From Secundilactobacillus odoratitofui DSM 19909 = JCM 15043 (GTDB lineage Bacteria; Bacillota; Bacilli; Lactobacillales; Lactobacillaceae), in contig NZ_AZEE01000030.1 of the NCBI RefSeq assembly GCF_001434895.1, forward strand, positions 286,526 through 350,525: 64,000 nt of DNA, written 5' to 3'. The translations under genes and the position numbers were made by a program. Below, one piece after another: positions 1-8,513 of the stretch (its first letter is position 1; each line of letters begins with the position of its first letter). The notes below the pieces were generated by a model. It was not told the DNA's origin and did no database searches. It worked only from the letters and a program-made list of their open reading frames with translations.

Positions 1-434
1 GGGCCGTTATTGAAGAAAACTTTGTTCACTCACATAATAAAATTGGTCAGGATAAACAGTATCTTTTTAAAGACAGAGTGGATAAGGGGCTAATTTATCC
101 AGATTATCTGAAAAAAGGCGAAATTCAAGTGCCCGTAGATGCAAAGTATAAGTTTCCTGAAGGAATTGCGAGTCATGACAGATTACAGATGATGGCTTAC
201 ATGTTGAGATTTCAAAGTAATCGAGGCGTATTGATCCATTTATCTGGGACTGATGTTGCAGTAAGCGATACGGTACAGATTGAAGGTCAATATGTAGATG
301 ATGAATCGCGACCGCAAGTTACCGAGTACGGTATTGGTGTCTCACAAGCCGGTCAGTGGGAACAATTTTTAATGGATATGCACAAGCAGGAAAAACAGTT
401 ATGTCAATTTCTGTCAGGATTTACTACTTACTAA
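1..434 (+). CDS. McrC-like restriction endonuclease subunit, C-terminal part (5' end outside window)
   Basis: The reading frame is open from the left edge to a TAA at 432-434, so only about the last 143 codons are present; a GTG at 78 is internal to the frame. The visible part has IYPDYL followed by VPVDAKYKF and then DRLQMMAYMLRF. A D-x-K preceded by an upstream PD and followed by a D..Q..AY helix is the pattern of the PD-(D/E)xK nuclease domain in McrC and LlaJI-type restriction subunits. By family knowledge, McrC partners an McrB GTPase to cut modified DNA. The partner would lie outside the window to the left. The family call rests on a short motif, so another PD-(D/E)xK nuclease is possible. 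Confidence 0.6.
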   Translation, partial: AVIEENFVHSHNKIGQDKQYLFKDRVDKGLIYPDYLKKGEIQVPVDAKYKFPEGIASHDRLQMMAYMLRFQSNRGVLIHLSGTDVAVSDTVQIEGQYVDDESRPQVTEYGIGVSQAGQWEQFLMDMHKQEKQLCQFLSGFTTY

Positions 435-476
435 AATGCCATTGATGCTGCGTTTCTCAATCTAATGAGTAACACA

Positions 477-520
477 AAACCAGCCCATCCGGTCAACCCC
501 CGGATAAGCTGGTTTTTGTT
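477..520 (+). terminator. Rho-independent terminator, probably bidirectional
   Basis: Arms AACCAGCCCATCCGG and CCCGGATAAGCTGGTT pair with few mismatches and are followed by TTTTTGTTT on the plus strand; the minus strand also ends in a T-rich run. It closes the restriction gene on the left and can serve the convergent permease on the right. Confidence 0.8.
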
Positions 521-578
521 TGTGGGAAAAGTTATTTTTAATTTTGTATGAGTCAAGAATCACTTGGAACACAACAGT

Positions 579-1955
579 TTACCCATTTTGTTCAGCATCA
601 ATATGCCGGACAGAATAACTAAAGTAAATGATAAAACCAATCACTAACCAGGCAAAGTAGGTCAACCAGGCGTTTAATTGAATGTTGACCAAGAGGAAGA
701 GACAAACGAGCACGGACAGGGCGGGAATGACACTACCAAGCGGAATCTTGAATGGTCGTTTTAAGTCAGGTTGTTGCTTACGTAGGACGATTACAATTAA
801 CGAAATCAGTGCGAAAACTGTCAGTGAGCCTACGTTGGCAATAATGGCCAGACTTTTAATATCCAAGAAACCGGCTAGTACTGCGGCTAATAGACCGTTG
901 ATCCACAGCGCAGTGTTTGGGCTTTGCGTGTGACCATTTAGTGCGGCCCAACTCTTTGGTAAAAAGCCACCACGGCCCATTGCCTTCATGATGTTAGAAC
1001 CGGCATAGATGAACGCATAAACCACGGCCATGATTCCCAGTACGGCACCGGCAGCCACGATTTGAGAAGCCATCACGTGGCCCTTATTTAAGAGCACAAA
1101 TGACATGGATTCTGGTACGTTCAACATGGTGTACTTAACCACGCCCGTCATGACTAAGCTGACAATGATGTACAGCGTTGTACAGACGACTAATGAAATC
1201 AGGATGGCCCGTGGTAAGTTACGATTGACGTTTTTGGCGTCCTCCGCTGAAGTTGCCAGAGCGTCGAAGCCAAGGAAGGTGAAGAAGACGGTCGAAGCAC
1301 CGGTGAAGATCCCAGACGCGCCGAAAGGTGTGAATGGGTGCCAGTTAGCGGTGTTAACGTCAAACATGGCCACGCCGATGAAAGTTAGAATCACCAACAG
1401 TTTGATAATCACCAAAATATTGTTGATCCACTTACTCTCGCTCGTACCGCGGGTTAAAACAAAGGTAATCAGGACGATCATGATGATCGCAGGTAAGTTC
1501 ATGATACCGCCGACGAACGGGGAGGCCAGCAGACTGCCCGGTAAATTAATGTGAATTTCTTTTAAAAAGGAATTCAAATACCCGGTCCAGCCGTTTGCCA
1601 CCGTCGCAGTCGTGGTCACATAAACGCCAATCAGCGACCAGCCGGCAAAGAAGCCACCAACCTGACCTAGCGATACATACGCATAGATGTAAGCGCTACC
1701 AGAATTTGGCATACTGGTGGTTAGTTCGGAATAACACAGTCCAATCAAACCACTGGCGACTGCCGCAATCAGGAAGGAATAGACCACACCAGGGCCAGCC
1801 TCTGTGGCCGACACGATACCGGTCAGCACTAAAATCCCGGTACCAATGATCGCACCAATTCCCAGAATCGACAGATCAAACAGACTTAACGTACGTTCTT
1901 CTTCGCTCTTACTCGCATTTTTTAAGATGAGGTTGATGTCTATTTTTTTTGCCAT
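579..1955 (-). CDS. APC-family amino acid permease (cationic amino acid transporter type)
   Basis: A membrane transporter of about 458 residues with roughly 12-14 hydrophobic segments. The N-terminal GIGAIIGTGILVLTG is the conserved first-helix motif of APC amino acid transporters, and the sequence resembles YfnA/CAT-type permeases. I place the start at ATG 1955 (MAKKIDINLI); a GTG at 1964 would add three residues. It lies directly downstream of ald on the same strand with only a few bases between them, so the two are probably co-transcribed. The pairing suggests uptake of alanine or another amino acid that feeds deamination; the substrate is inferred, not seen. Confidence 0.88.
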   Translation of the reverse strand: MAKKIDINLILKNASKSEEERTLSLFDLSILGIGAIIGTGILVLTGIVSATEAGPGVVYSFLIAAVASGLIGLCYSELTTSMPNSGSAYIYAYVSLGQVGGFFAGWSLIGVYVTTTATVANGWTGYLNSFLKEIHINLPGSLLASPFVGGIMNLPAIIMIVLITFVLTRGTSESKWINNILVIIKLLVILTFIGVAMFDVNTANWHPFTPFGASGIFTGASTVFFTFLGFDALATSAEDAKNVNRNLPRAILISLVVCTTLYIIVSLVMTGVVKYTMLNVPESMSFVLLNKGHVMASQIVAAGAVLGIMAVVYAFIYAGSNIMKAMGRGGFLPKSWAALNGHTQSPNTALWINGLLAAVLAGFLDIKSLAIIANVGSLTVFALISLIVIVLRKQQPDLKRPFKIPLGSVIPALSVLVCLFLLVNIQLNAWLTYFAWLVIGFIIYFSYSVRHIDAEQNG

Positions 1956-1972
1956 AATGATCACAACTCAAT

Positions 1973-3073
1973 CTATTGGAATGGAGCGAATGGTAAGTCG
2001 AGACTGTCCGCAACGGCCTTGGATGTTAATTGGCCAGCAAAGGTGTTGATGCCAGTGAAAACGGTGTTGTTATCATCGGCCGCAGCCTTGATACCCTTAT
2101 TCGCAATTTCAATGGCATAACCCACTGTTGCGCTGGTGAGGGCATCAGTTGACGTCTTTGGTACGGCGCCTGGAATGTTGGCAACAGTGTAGTGGATAAT
2201 ACCGTGTGACACATAAACTGGATCGTCATGCGTTGTCGCGTGAGTACTGGTTTCAAAGATCCCACCTTGGTCGATTGGAATATCTACGATCACGCCACCG
2301 TCAGCCATGTTTTTGATCATGTCTTCCGTCACCAGCTTAGGTGCAGAAGCGCCAGGAATCAGTACGGCACCAATCACTAAGTCAGCACCTTCGACAGCGG
2401 TTTTAATGTTATGCGGGTTGGAAATCAACGTTTGGATCTTATCGTTGAAAATGTTATCCACTTCGGCTAAACGTTGGGCGTTGATATCTAAGATGGTCAC
2501 TTGAGCACCCATGCCAACGGCTACTTTAGCAGCGTTGAAGCCAACGGTACCAGCACCAATGATGGTAACTTTGCCACGATGAACACCGGTAACACCAGGT
2601 AGTAAGATCCCTTTGCCGCCATGTGCAGATTCTAAGAAGTGCGCACCAACTTGGATGGACATTCGGCCCGCAATTTCACTCATTGGGAAGAGTAATGGTA
2701 AACCACCGGTACGACCAACCATGGTTTCATACGCGACCCCGGTGACTTCGTTAGCCAGCAGGGCGTCGGTTAATTCACGATCCGCGGCCAGGTGGAGATA
2801 AGTGTAGACAATCATGCCCTTTTTGAAGAAGCCGTACTCTGATGGTAACGGTTCCTTAACCTTAATGATCATTTCGGCATCCCAGGCTTCAGCCGCACTG
2901 CCTAATGTTGCGCCTTGTGCGGTGTAGTCTTCGTCCAAATAACCAGACCCAACGCCGGCACCTGCTTCCACGACCACCGTATGACCCGCGTGGATCAAAC
3001 TGGCAACGGTGCTAGGTGTCGCCCCGACACGTTCTTCTTGGTCTTTAATTTCCTTAGGAACCCCAATTTTCAT
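1973..3073 (-). CDS. ald: Alanine dehydrogenase
   Basis: Catalyses NAD-dependent oxidative deamination of L-alanine to pyruvate and ammonia, or the reverse, in the cytosol. The protein has 366 residues, close to the usual 370. It begins MKIGVPKEIKDQEERVGATP, typical of the family, has the VGRTGGLPLL segment, and a Rossmann nucleotide site VTIIGAGTVGFNAAKVA near residue 170. The C-terminal half keeps the VANIPGAVPKTST motif. The start has a strong ribosome binding site (GAAAGGAG on the minus strand). It is first in an operon with the APC permease and has its own promoter at 3117-3145. Confidence 0.96.
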   Translation of the reverse strand: MKIGVPKEIKDQEERVGATPSTVASLIHAGHTVVVEAGAGVGSGYLDEDYTAQGATLGSAAEAWDAEMIIKVKEPLPSEYGFFKKGMIVYTYLHLAADRELTDALLANEVTGVAYETMVGRTGGLPLLFPMSEIAGRMSIQVGAHFLESAHGGKGILLPGVTGVHRGKVTIIGAGTVGFNAAKVAVGMGAQVTILDINAQRLAEVDNIFNDKIQTLISNPHNIKTAVEGADLVIGAVLIPGASAPKLVTEDMIKNMADGGVIVDIPIDQGGIFETSTHATTHDDPVYVSHGIIHYTVANIPGAVPKTSTDALTSATVGYAIEIANKGIKAAADDNNTVFTGINTFAGQLTSKAVADSLDLPFAPFQ

Positions 3074-3116
3074 AATGTGTTACTCCTTTCTAGTGTGTGA
3101 TTCTTAACTCACGGGC

Positions 3117-3145
3117 AGAATATCATGGTGAGATTTAGTTATCAA
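3117..3145 (-). promoter_or_regulatory. Promoter of ald-permease operon
   Basis: On the minus strand TTGATA, a 17-base spacer and TATTCT stand about 45-70 bases upstream of the ald start. Both boxes are close to the vegetative consensus. Confidence 0.6.
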
Positions 3146-3936
3146 ACGATAAGAATCATTGGAAAATAGTTATTTGCTTGATTATGACAATCTTTTGAAT
3201 GGATTATTGAAATTTTAAGTGATTAAAATGCTGGTAGGTTGAATTCTGGGGTTAAATTCTGCATGGTGTTATAGAATTTTTTGATGGTTGAAAATGTGAA
3301 AGTTTCGACAATTTGTTTGCGGTTGTTTAGTCATTATGTGGTATAAGTTATGAATCATAATGGCATAGTGGGATAAGTTATCGATGCTGAAAAACTAGTC
3401 ATTTTGGAAAGTAATTTGAGTTGATTTTGGACATATTTTGAAGAATACTGGTTTGAAATTTATAACAAATATAATTGGTGCGAAAATGTAGCGGTAAAAT
3501 CGTTTTTGTGCAAGTGTGATTTGAGAATTTTTCGGTGTGAAAATTAAAATGATAAATATTTCGATTTTTGCCGTTAAGACCGGGATAGGTTGTAGCGAAT
3601 TTTAGATAAAAATGCTAAATGATTGGAAGCATAATCGAGGTTCCCAGTTTGAACGATGCACATGATTCTAAAGTGAGTTTGTTCAATCTGCAGTTTTCAG
3701 TGTTGTAACTTTGGATTTTAACCTGTAAATGCCTACAAGAGAAGGTTTAGTTCTAATTTGACTTTTTTTAGTGTGTAATTGGCCAATTTTGTGAAATGCA
3801 ATCAGACACGTTGACGTACTTTTTGAAACTCAGAAAAATCGAGAAGACGTTCAGAAATAATACGACACTCATTTCTGAGAGTGTAAACAGCCTTCGAACG
3901 GGTAAATTAAGACTCCGATCAGCGTTGACGGTATTG
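3146..3936. other. AT-rich gene-free stretch
   Basis: About 790 bases with no convincing gene on either strand: frames are short, lack ribosome binding sites and give no recognisable protein. The plus strand is visibly rich in T and G. ATAAGTTAT occurs twice (near 3346 and 3385), and an inverted repeat CTCAGAAA/TTTCTGAG stands at 3831-3838 and 3873-3880. It separates the ald unit from the leader-peptide unit. I cannot assign a function. Confidence 0.6.
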
Positions 3937-3965
3937 TTGACTTTTAGTAACCAAATGATTATGCT
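3937..3965 (+). promoter_or_regulatory. Promoter of the Cys-rich leader and peptide-binding lipoprotein
   Basis: TTGACT at 3937-3942, a 17-base spacer and TATGCT at 3960-3965. Transcription would begin near 3972, about 30 bases before the leader peptide start at 4001. Confidence 0.65.
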
Positions 3966-4000
3966 TGAATTATCAAATACAGAGCAGGGAGGAAATCACG

Positions 4001-4081
4001 ATGATGTCAGTTGATTGTTGCAAAATGTGTATGTGTCAACACAACAATTGGAATGACCGTGGTTTCTCAAACGTTCACTGA
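4001..4081 (+). CDS. 26-residue Cys-rich leader peptide
   Basis: A short frame MMSVDCCKMCMCQHNN followed by WNDRGFSNVH and a TGA stop at 4079-4081. It has an excellent ribosome binding site, AGGGAGG at 3986-3992, eight bases before the ATG. Four of residues 6-12 are Cys, with two Met codons among them. It lies between a good promoter and an intrinsic terminator, upstream of a substrate-binding lipoprotein gene. This is the layout of a transcription attenuator in which ribosome speed over particular codons sets readthrough. The role is inferred from position; I know no named family for the peptide. It could also be a small Cys-rich peptide with a function of its own. Confidence 0.7.
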   Translation: MMSVDCCKMCMCQHNNWNDRGFSNVH

Positions 4082-4134
4082 ATTGTTTCATTGGCGTGCG
4101 CAATTTTGCCAGTAAACAACGCTGAACGCGTGGA

Positions 4135-4172
4135 GTGCATCAAGGCCAGAAGTGGCTTTGGTGCACTTTTTT
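4135..4172 (+). terminator. Attenuator terminator between leader peptide and lipoprotein gene
   Basis: GTGCATCAAGGCCA (4135-4148), loop GAAG, TGGCTTTGGTGCAC (4153-4166), then six T. All 14 positions pair if G-T is allowed. It stands 54 bases after the leader stop codon and 79 bases before the lipoprotein start, so it must be read through to express that gene. TTGGCGTGC at 4091-4099 could pair with GTGCATCAA of the left arm (8 of 9 positions, three wobbles) and act as an antiterminator. Confidence 0.8.
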
Positions 4173-4250
4173 CGTGCAATCGTTGATGGAGGTGTGTCGG
4201 GACAGATCGGTATTTGGGTTAATCAATTTGGGTACACAGGAGATGTCAAA

Positions 4251-5885
4251 ATGGTCAAGAGAACAAAGTACGTCGCGACAATAATGGTGGCTGGGGTGGC
4301 CGTCTTACTTGCCGCATGTGGTAAGCAGTCAAGTGACAGCAATAAGCAAACGCTGAATCTCAGCATGTCACAGCCAATCGGGTCACTGGATATTTCAAAG
4401 GCAACTGATTTTAGTCAAACGGGAAACGCCTACGAAAGTTTCTTCCGCCTTGGTAAGAACGGGAAGGTAACGTCCGGTTTGGCGAAGTCCAGCAGCGTCT
4501 CAAAGGATGGTAAAACTTGGACCTTCAACTTGCGGCATGCAAAGTGGAGTAACGGTTCGGCCATCACAGCTCAGGACTTTGTTTATTCATGGCGTAGAAC
4601 CGTAACGCCAGCCACTAAGTCGCAGTATGCTTATCTGTTCAGCGGTATTAAGAACGCGACAAAAGTCAACGATGGTAAGGTTGCCGCTAAGACATTAGGT
4701 ATCAAAGCGGTGGGAAAGCACAAGGTCGTGGTTACACTCAATAAACCAATCGCCTACTTTAAAACGTTGATGACGTACTCGTTATTTGCGCCACAGAGTC
4801 AGCGAATCGTTGAAAAATATGGTAAAAAGTATGCGACACGCTCACAGTACAACGTCTATTCCGGCCCATTTAAGATTGAAAATTGGACTGGGACCGGCAA
4901 TAAGTGGGACTTCGTTAAGAATAACCAATACTGGGATAAAAAGGCCGTGAAGTTACACAAGATTAATTATCAAATTGTCGCCGATAATTCGACGGGATTA
5001 GACCTATACCGCCAAAAGAAGCTGGATTTAACGCCACTTTCAAGCGAACAAGTGAAGAATTATCAAAATAATAAGGCCTTCAAGCAATACGCTTTCGCTT
5101 ATATTACCTACCTCAAATACAACTTCAAGGATCCAAATTCCGTCCGGCGCGCAGCCATTCATAATCGCAATATTCGAATGGCGTTCTCACTGGCAGTCAA
5201 CCGTGATGAATTAACCAAGAAAGTGCTTGGAAATGGCTCAACGACACCAACTGGTTTTGTCACCAGCGGACTTGCAGCTGATCCGGAGACCGGTGAAGAC
5301 TTCGGTCAGGCACAGAAGGTTAAGAACCACGTGGTTTACAATAAAGCCTTGGCCCAAGCCTACTGGAAGAAAGGCCTGAAGCAGTTAGGGTTGAAGAAGT
5401 TGTCCTTAACCGTGACTGCCGCCAGTGATGATCAGACAACCAGCCCGGTCACACAGTACTTGAAGGGCCAACTGGAACAGGTATTACCCGGTTTCAACCT
5501 CGACATCAAACAAGTACCCGGACAGGTTGCCAACCAGCTCGGTCAAAAGGGTGAGTTTGACATGACGGTTTCGAGTTGGGGCGCCGACTTCAAGGACCCA
5601 ATTTCGTTCTTACAGATTCCAGAAACTGGCACGGCTTATAATTATGGGAAGTATAGTAATAAAGCCTACGACGCCTTGATTAGTAAGGCACAGAATCAGG
5701 ATGCCAACAACGCTGAAGCGCGCTGGCATGACTTGGTTCAGGCCAGTCGGCTGTTTACCAAGGATCAAGGGATGACCCCGCTTTATCAACAGACCACTTC
5801 GTATTTGCAAAATCCGAATGTGAAGGGGATTGTGCATAATACGGCTGGTGAGGAGTGGAATTTTAAGACAGCTTATGTAAAGTGA
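4251..5885 (+). CDS. Oligopeptide-type ABC transporter substrate-binding lipoprotein (SBP family 5)
   Basis: Extracellular solute receptor anchored by a lipid-modified Cys. I start it at ATG 4251 behind CAGGAG: MVKRTKYVAT, a hydrophobic stretch, then the lipobox LLAAC with Cys at residue 21. The mature part (about 524 residues) has family features: LNLSMSQPIGSLDISKATD near the N-terminus, SGLAKSSSVSKDGKTWTFNL, WSNGSAITAQDFVYSWRR and, near the end, WGADFKDPISFL. No permease or ATPase genes are adjacent, so it must share a transporter encoded elsewhere. Cys codons in its leader suggest a link to sulfur supply, for example Cys-containing peptides or glutathione; this is inference only. Confidence 0.9.
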   Translation: MVKRTKYVATIMVAGVAVLLAACGKQSSDSNKQTLNLSMSQPIGSLDISKATDFSQTGNAYESFFRLGKNGKVTSGLAKSSSVSKDGKTWTFNLRHAKWSNGSAITAQDFVYSWRRTVTPATKSQYAYLFSGIKNATKVNDGKVAAKTLGIKAVGKHKVVVTLNKPIAYFKTLMTYSLFAPQSQRIVEKYGKKYATRSQYNVYSGPFKIENWTGTGNKWDFVKNNQYWDKKAVKLHKINYQIVADNSTGLDLYRQKKLDLTPLSSEQVKNYQNNKAFKQYAFAYITYLKYNFKDPNSVRRAAIHNRNIRMAFSLAVNRDELTKKVLGNGSTTPTGFVTSGLAADPETGEDFGQAQKVKNHVVYNKALAQAYWKKGLKQLGLKKLSLTVTAASDDQTTSPVTQYLKGQLEQVLPGFNLDIKQVPGQVANQLGQKGEFDMTVSSWGADFKDPISFLQIPETGTAYNYGKYSNKAYDALISKAQNQDANNAEARWHDLVQASRLFTKDQGMTPLYQQTTSYLQNPNVKGIVHNTAGEEWNFKTAYVK

Positions 5886-5910
5886 TTTTGATTTAACTGA
5901 ATAATTTTGA

Positions 5911-5949
5911 AGCTGCTGTTACCTGATTTGAAGTGACAGCAGCTTTTTA
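5911..5949 (+). terminator. Rho-independent terminator
   Basis: AGCTGCTGT and ACAGCAGCT form a perfect 9-bp stem followed by TTTTTAT, closing the lipoprotein gene. Confidence 0.85.
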
Positions 5950-6152
5950 TATGGTCGATGGCTCGAAAAACTGATTTAACAGCGATTAGGGCACTTTTTA
6001 TGTGCGAAAAAGTGTGAGGAGAATTTGACCAAATTAGTATATTTTTATGAACTCATAGCATATTTATGGCAAACACTATTGCCAATCTGTTACTTTTAAG
6101 ACAGCAAAACAGTTGTTGTTACTTTTAGCCCCCCACAATAGGAGGACTCGGA

Positions 6153-8303
6153 ATGAAAAAACAGATTAAGTTGTTCAGTAGTGTATTAGCGTTAGGATTA
6201 CTGATTGGGACTGCGACACCGGCGATGGCGAATGTGAAGAACGCGCAAGAGACGCCTGTTACGCAGACGGTTCGGGATGTTGAGAATGTCGAAGAAGTGA
6301 CTTTGAGTGAAGATGATGTTAGGCTTGACTCACAAGGGAATATCACTGGCTTACAAGCTAATACAGAAACTGCCGAGAAATTATTAGCCGGAGCTGCACT
6401 ACGAATTCCTGATGTGATTGGAGAAACAGCTGTTAAAAGTATTGGCAACTCAACGTTTAGCTTTAACAATCTTCAATATGCAGCAGGTAATTATGATTCT
6501 GAGTTACCGGGAATTTCAAAAGTAACAATCGAAGGAAGCGGAAAAATCGGGAATTATGCCTTCTCAGGAAATTCAATTCAAGAAATTGATCTTCCTGAAA
6601 TTACTGAAATTGGCGTTCAGGCATTCTATGAAAACAAAATCGTCAATATTGATGAAGAAGATGTTCCTAGGTTGGAAATTATTGGAGGGTATGCGTTCGC
6701 GAATAATCAAATTTTGAATGTCAACCTTCCCAACATAACAAAAATTGAATACGGTACATTCTCAAATAATAAAATTGAAAATTTACACTTACCAAATGTA
6801 ACTAAAATCGGAGGCGACGCGTTCACAGATAACCGGTTAAAACATTTAGATTTACCGATGGTTCAAGAAATTGACTACGAGGCATTCGAAAATAATCGGT
6901 TAACTGAATTGGAGTTACCATCATTAAAAGTAATTGGAAACGCAGCTTTCAGAAATAATCTTCTAAACGATGTAAACTTAGATGAAGTCACCTATATTGG
7001 TTCAAATTCGTTTTTAGATAACAATATTTCTAAACTAGATTTGCCAAAAGTTACTGAAATTGATGTTGGTGCATTCATGAGTAACGGAATCAAAGATGTT
7101 AACCTACCTGACGTGGAGACAATCGGAGATTTTGCCTTTTGGCATAATGAAATTAAAACCGTTAACTTACCAGAAGTCACACACATCGGTCAGTCGGCCT
7201 TCGCAAGAAACCAGATTGAGAAACTTGAATTGAAGAATGCGGAAGAACTTGGTGATCGTGCGTTTAGATTAAACTCACTCTTAGAGATTAACTTACCGAA
7301 CGTAAAAGATATTGGTAAATACGTATTCGATTCGCAAAATGTTAGCAGGGAAGTTAACGCTAATGAACAGAATGAAGTAAGTTATGACAAAATCCAACCA
7401 AAGATGTCGATTGGTGGGAATAGCGACCTACTCAAAATTAATCAACTTCTAGTGGACAATGAAAGTGTTAAAGCTGACGACGAGAAGAATATTTTATCAG
7501 TTGAAGGTGATAAGACACTGAAATTAGGAATTGAACTGAAATTTGATTCAGAATCGGTTCGCGGTCAATATTCAATTTCGAAATATGATTTAACTGTCAA
7601 TCCATTTGTTGAAGAAGAAGGCGAAACTCCAGGTGGAGGTGGCGAAGAAGGCGAAACTCCAGGTGGAGGTGGTGAGGAAGGCGAAACCCCAGGCGGTGGC
7701 GGTGAAGAAGGCGAAACCCCAGGCGGTGGCGGTGATAACGGTACTCCAGGCGGTGGTGGCGACACCAACAACGGCAACGAAAATACTACACCTGATAACA
7801 ACACCAACCCAGACAATAATAACCAAAACCAGGGTGGTGGTAACTCAAACACCAACCAATCAACAACTTCACGTCCTCACACAGTTTACGCAAAGCGGGC
7901 AATGCGACTTCACAAGAACGTTTCCTTAACGAGCCCAGTTAAGTCTTACAAGAAACAGAGTCGTGCTAAAGCACAAAGTTTCCGTGTGCTCGGCGTATCC
8001 TATGACAAGAAGGGCAACAAGCGTTACAAAGTGAATGGTGGCTACATTACTGCAAGCTCGAAGTACGTTGCGGACAGCCATTTCCGGAGTAGCAAAGTGA
8101 AGCAAGTTCGAGTAATTGGTAACCGTGTGAACAGCTATAAGGATGCGAAGTTATCTGCTAACCAAAAAGTGCGTTCATACAAGAAGGGTACTAAGCTCAA
8201 AGTGAAACGTATCGTGAAGCACGGTCGGACAACTCGGTTCCAATTAACGAACGGTCGTTATATCACGGGTAACAAGCAACTGTTGATTATGGATCATAAG
8301 TAA
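6153..8303 (+). CDS. Secreted BspA-type leucine-rich repeat surface protein with DUF5776-like C-terminus
   Basis: A 716-residue exported protein behind AGGAGG. Residues 1-27 form a signal peptide ending ATPAMA. From about residue 110 to 395 there are many 23-residue repeats of the pattern NxIxxLxLPxVxxIGxxAFxxN, the BspA/LRR_5 type seen in adhesins. Residues 490-530 form a linker of GETPGGGGEE repeats, followed by an Asn/Thr/Pro-rich stretch. The last 140 residues are very basic, with two copies of a module containing LHKNVSL...SYKKQSRAK and GGYITA / NGRYITG; I read these as the DUF5776-type wall-binding domain of lactobacilli. There is no LPxTG signal, so attachment is probably non-covalent. 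Likely roles are adhesion or cell-cell contact. Confidence 0.85.
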   Translation: MKKQIKLFSSVLALGLLIGTATPAMANVKNAQETPVTQTVRDVENVEEVTLSEDDVRLDSQGNITGLQANTETAEKLLAGAALRIPDVIGETAVKSIGNSTFSFNNLQYAAGNYDSELPGISKVTIEGSGKIGNYAFSGNSIQEIDLPEITEIGVQAFYENKIVNIDEEDVPRLEIIGGYAFANNQILNVNLPNITKIEYGTFSNNKIENLHLPNVTKIGGDAFTDNRLKHLDLPMVQEIDYEAFENNRLTELELPSLKVIGNAAFRNNLLNDVNLDEVTYIGSNSFLDNNISKLDLPKVTEIDVGAFMSNGIKDVNLPDVETIGDFAFWHNEIKTVNLPEVTHIGQSAFARNQIEKLELKNAEELGDRAFRLNSLLEINLPNVKDIGKYVFDSQNVSREVNANEQNEVSYDKIQPKMSIGGNSDLLKINQLLVDNESVKADDEKNILSVEGDKTLKLGIELKFDSESVRGQYSISKYDLTVNPFVEEEGETPGGGGEEGETPGGGGEEGETPGGGGEEGETPGGGGDNGTPGGGGDTNNGNENTTPDNNTNPDNNNQNQGGGNSNTNQSTTSRPHTVYAKRAMRLHKNVSLTSPVKSYKKQSRAKAQSFRVLGVSYDKKGNKRYKVNGGYITASSKYVADSHFRSSKVKQVRVIGNRVNSYKDAKLSANQKVRSYKKGTKLKVKRIVKHGRTTRFQLTNGRYITGNKQLLIMDHK
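7621..7740 (+). repeat. Four tandem 30-bp repeats encoding GETPGGGGEE
   Basis: Four in-frame units of 30 bases (7621, 7651, 7681, 7711), near identical with C/T and A/G third-position changes, followed by a degenerate fifth unit. They code for the acidic Gly/Pro linker of the surface protein. Copy number could change by slippage without a frameshift. Confidence 0.9.
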
Positions 8304-8347
8304 ACGAGAGCTGATTATCGTTACGGATGATTAAATGAGAAGTGCTT

Positions 8348-8380
8348 AAAGGGAATCACCAAATGGTGGTTCCCTTTTTA
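8348..8380 (+). terminator. Rho-independent terminator
   Basis: AAAGGGAATCACC, loop AAAT, GGTGGTTCCCTTTTT. It closes the surface protein gene. Confidence 0.9.
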
Positions 8381-8444
8381 ACATACATTTAACAATGTCT
8401 GATTTTCTCAAATCTAAGCCAAATTCTGAGGTTACGATTTGCAT

Positions 8445-8460
8445 GTTCAGTATAATGAAC
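8445..8460 (+). promoter_or_regulatory. -10 box inside a palindrome upstream of the FGGY kinase
   Basis: TATAAT at 8451-8456 sits inside GTTCAGTATAATGAAC, an inverted repeat with one mismatched pair. I see no good -35 box. The overlap suggests an operator that blocks RNA polymerase; the cognate regulator may be the MarR protein at 13591. Confidence 0.4.
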
Positions 8461-8513
8461 CCGTTAGCGCCACTGTCCGCAGCAATTCCACACAAAGAAC
8501 GGGAGCGACCACT

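Noticed and set aside
3796-4014. 72-codon frame upstream of the leader peptide
   Set aside because: It has no ribosome binding site, overlaps the promoter and the leader start, and gives no recognisable protein.
4152-4250. Longer start for the peptide-binding lipoprotein
   Set aside because: It would begin inside the terminator loop and put 33 residues before a perfect lipoprotein signal; ATG 4251 has its own ribosome binding site.
7621-7740. CRISPR-like repeat array
   Set aside because: The repeats are contiguous with no spacers and in frame in a coding sequence; no cas genes are present.
7565-7929. Long frames in other phases over the 30-bp repeats
   Set aside because: They arise because the repeat unit is a multiple of three and G/C-rich; the products are simple repeats with no start signals.
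8445-8470. cre site before the FGGY kinase (TGAACCCGTTAGCG)
   Set aside because: Three mismatches to the consensus, including conserved positions.
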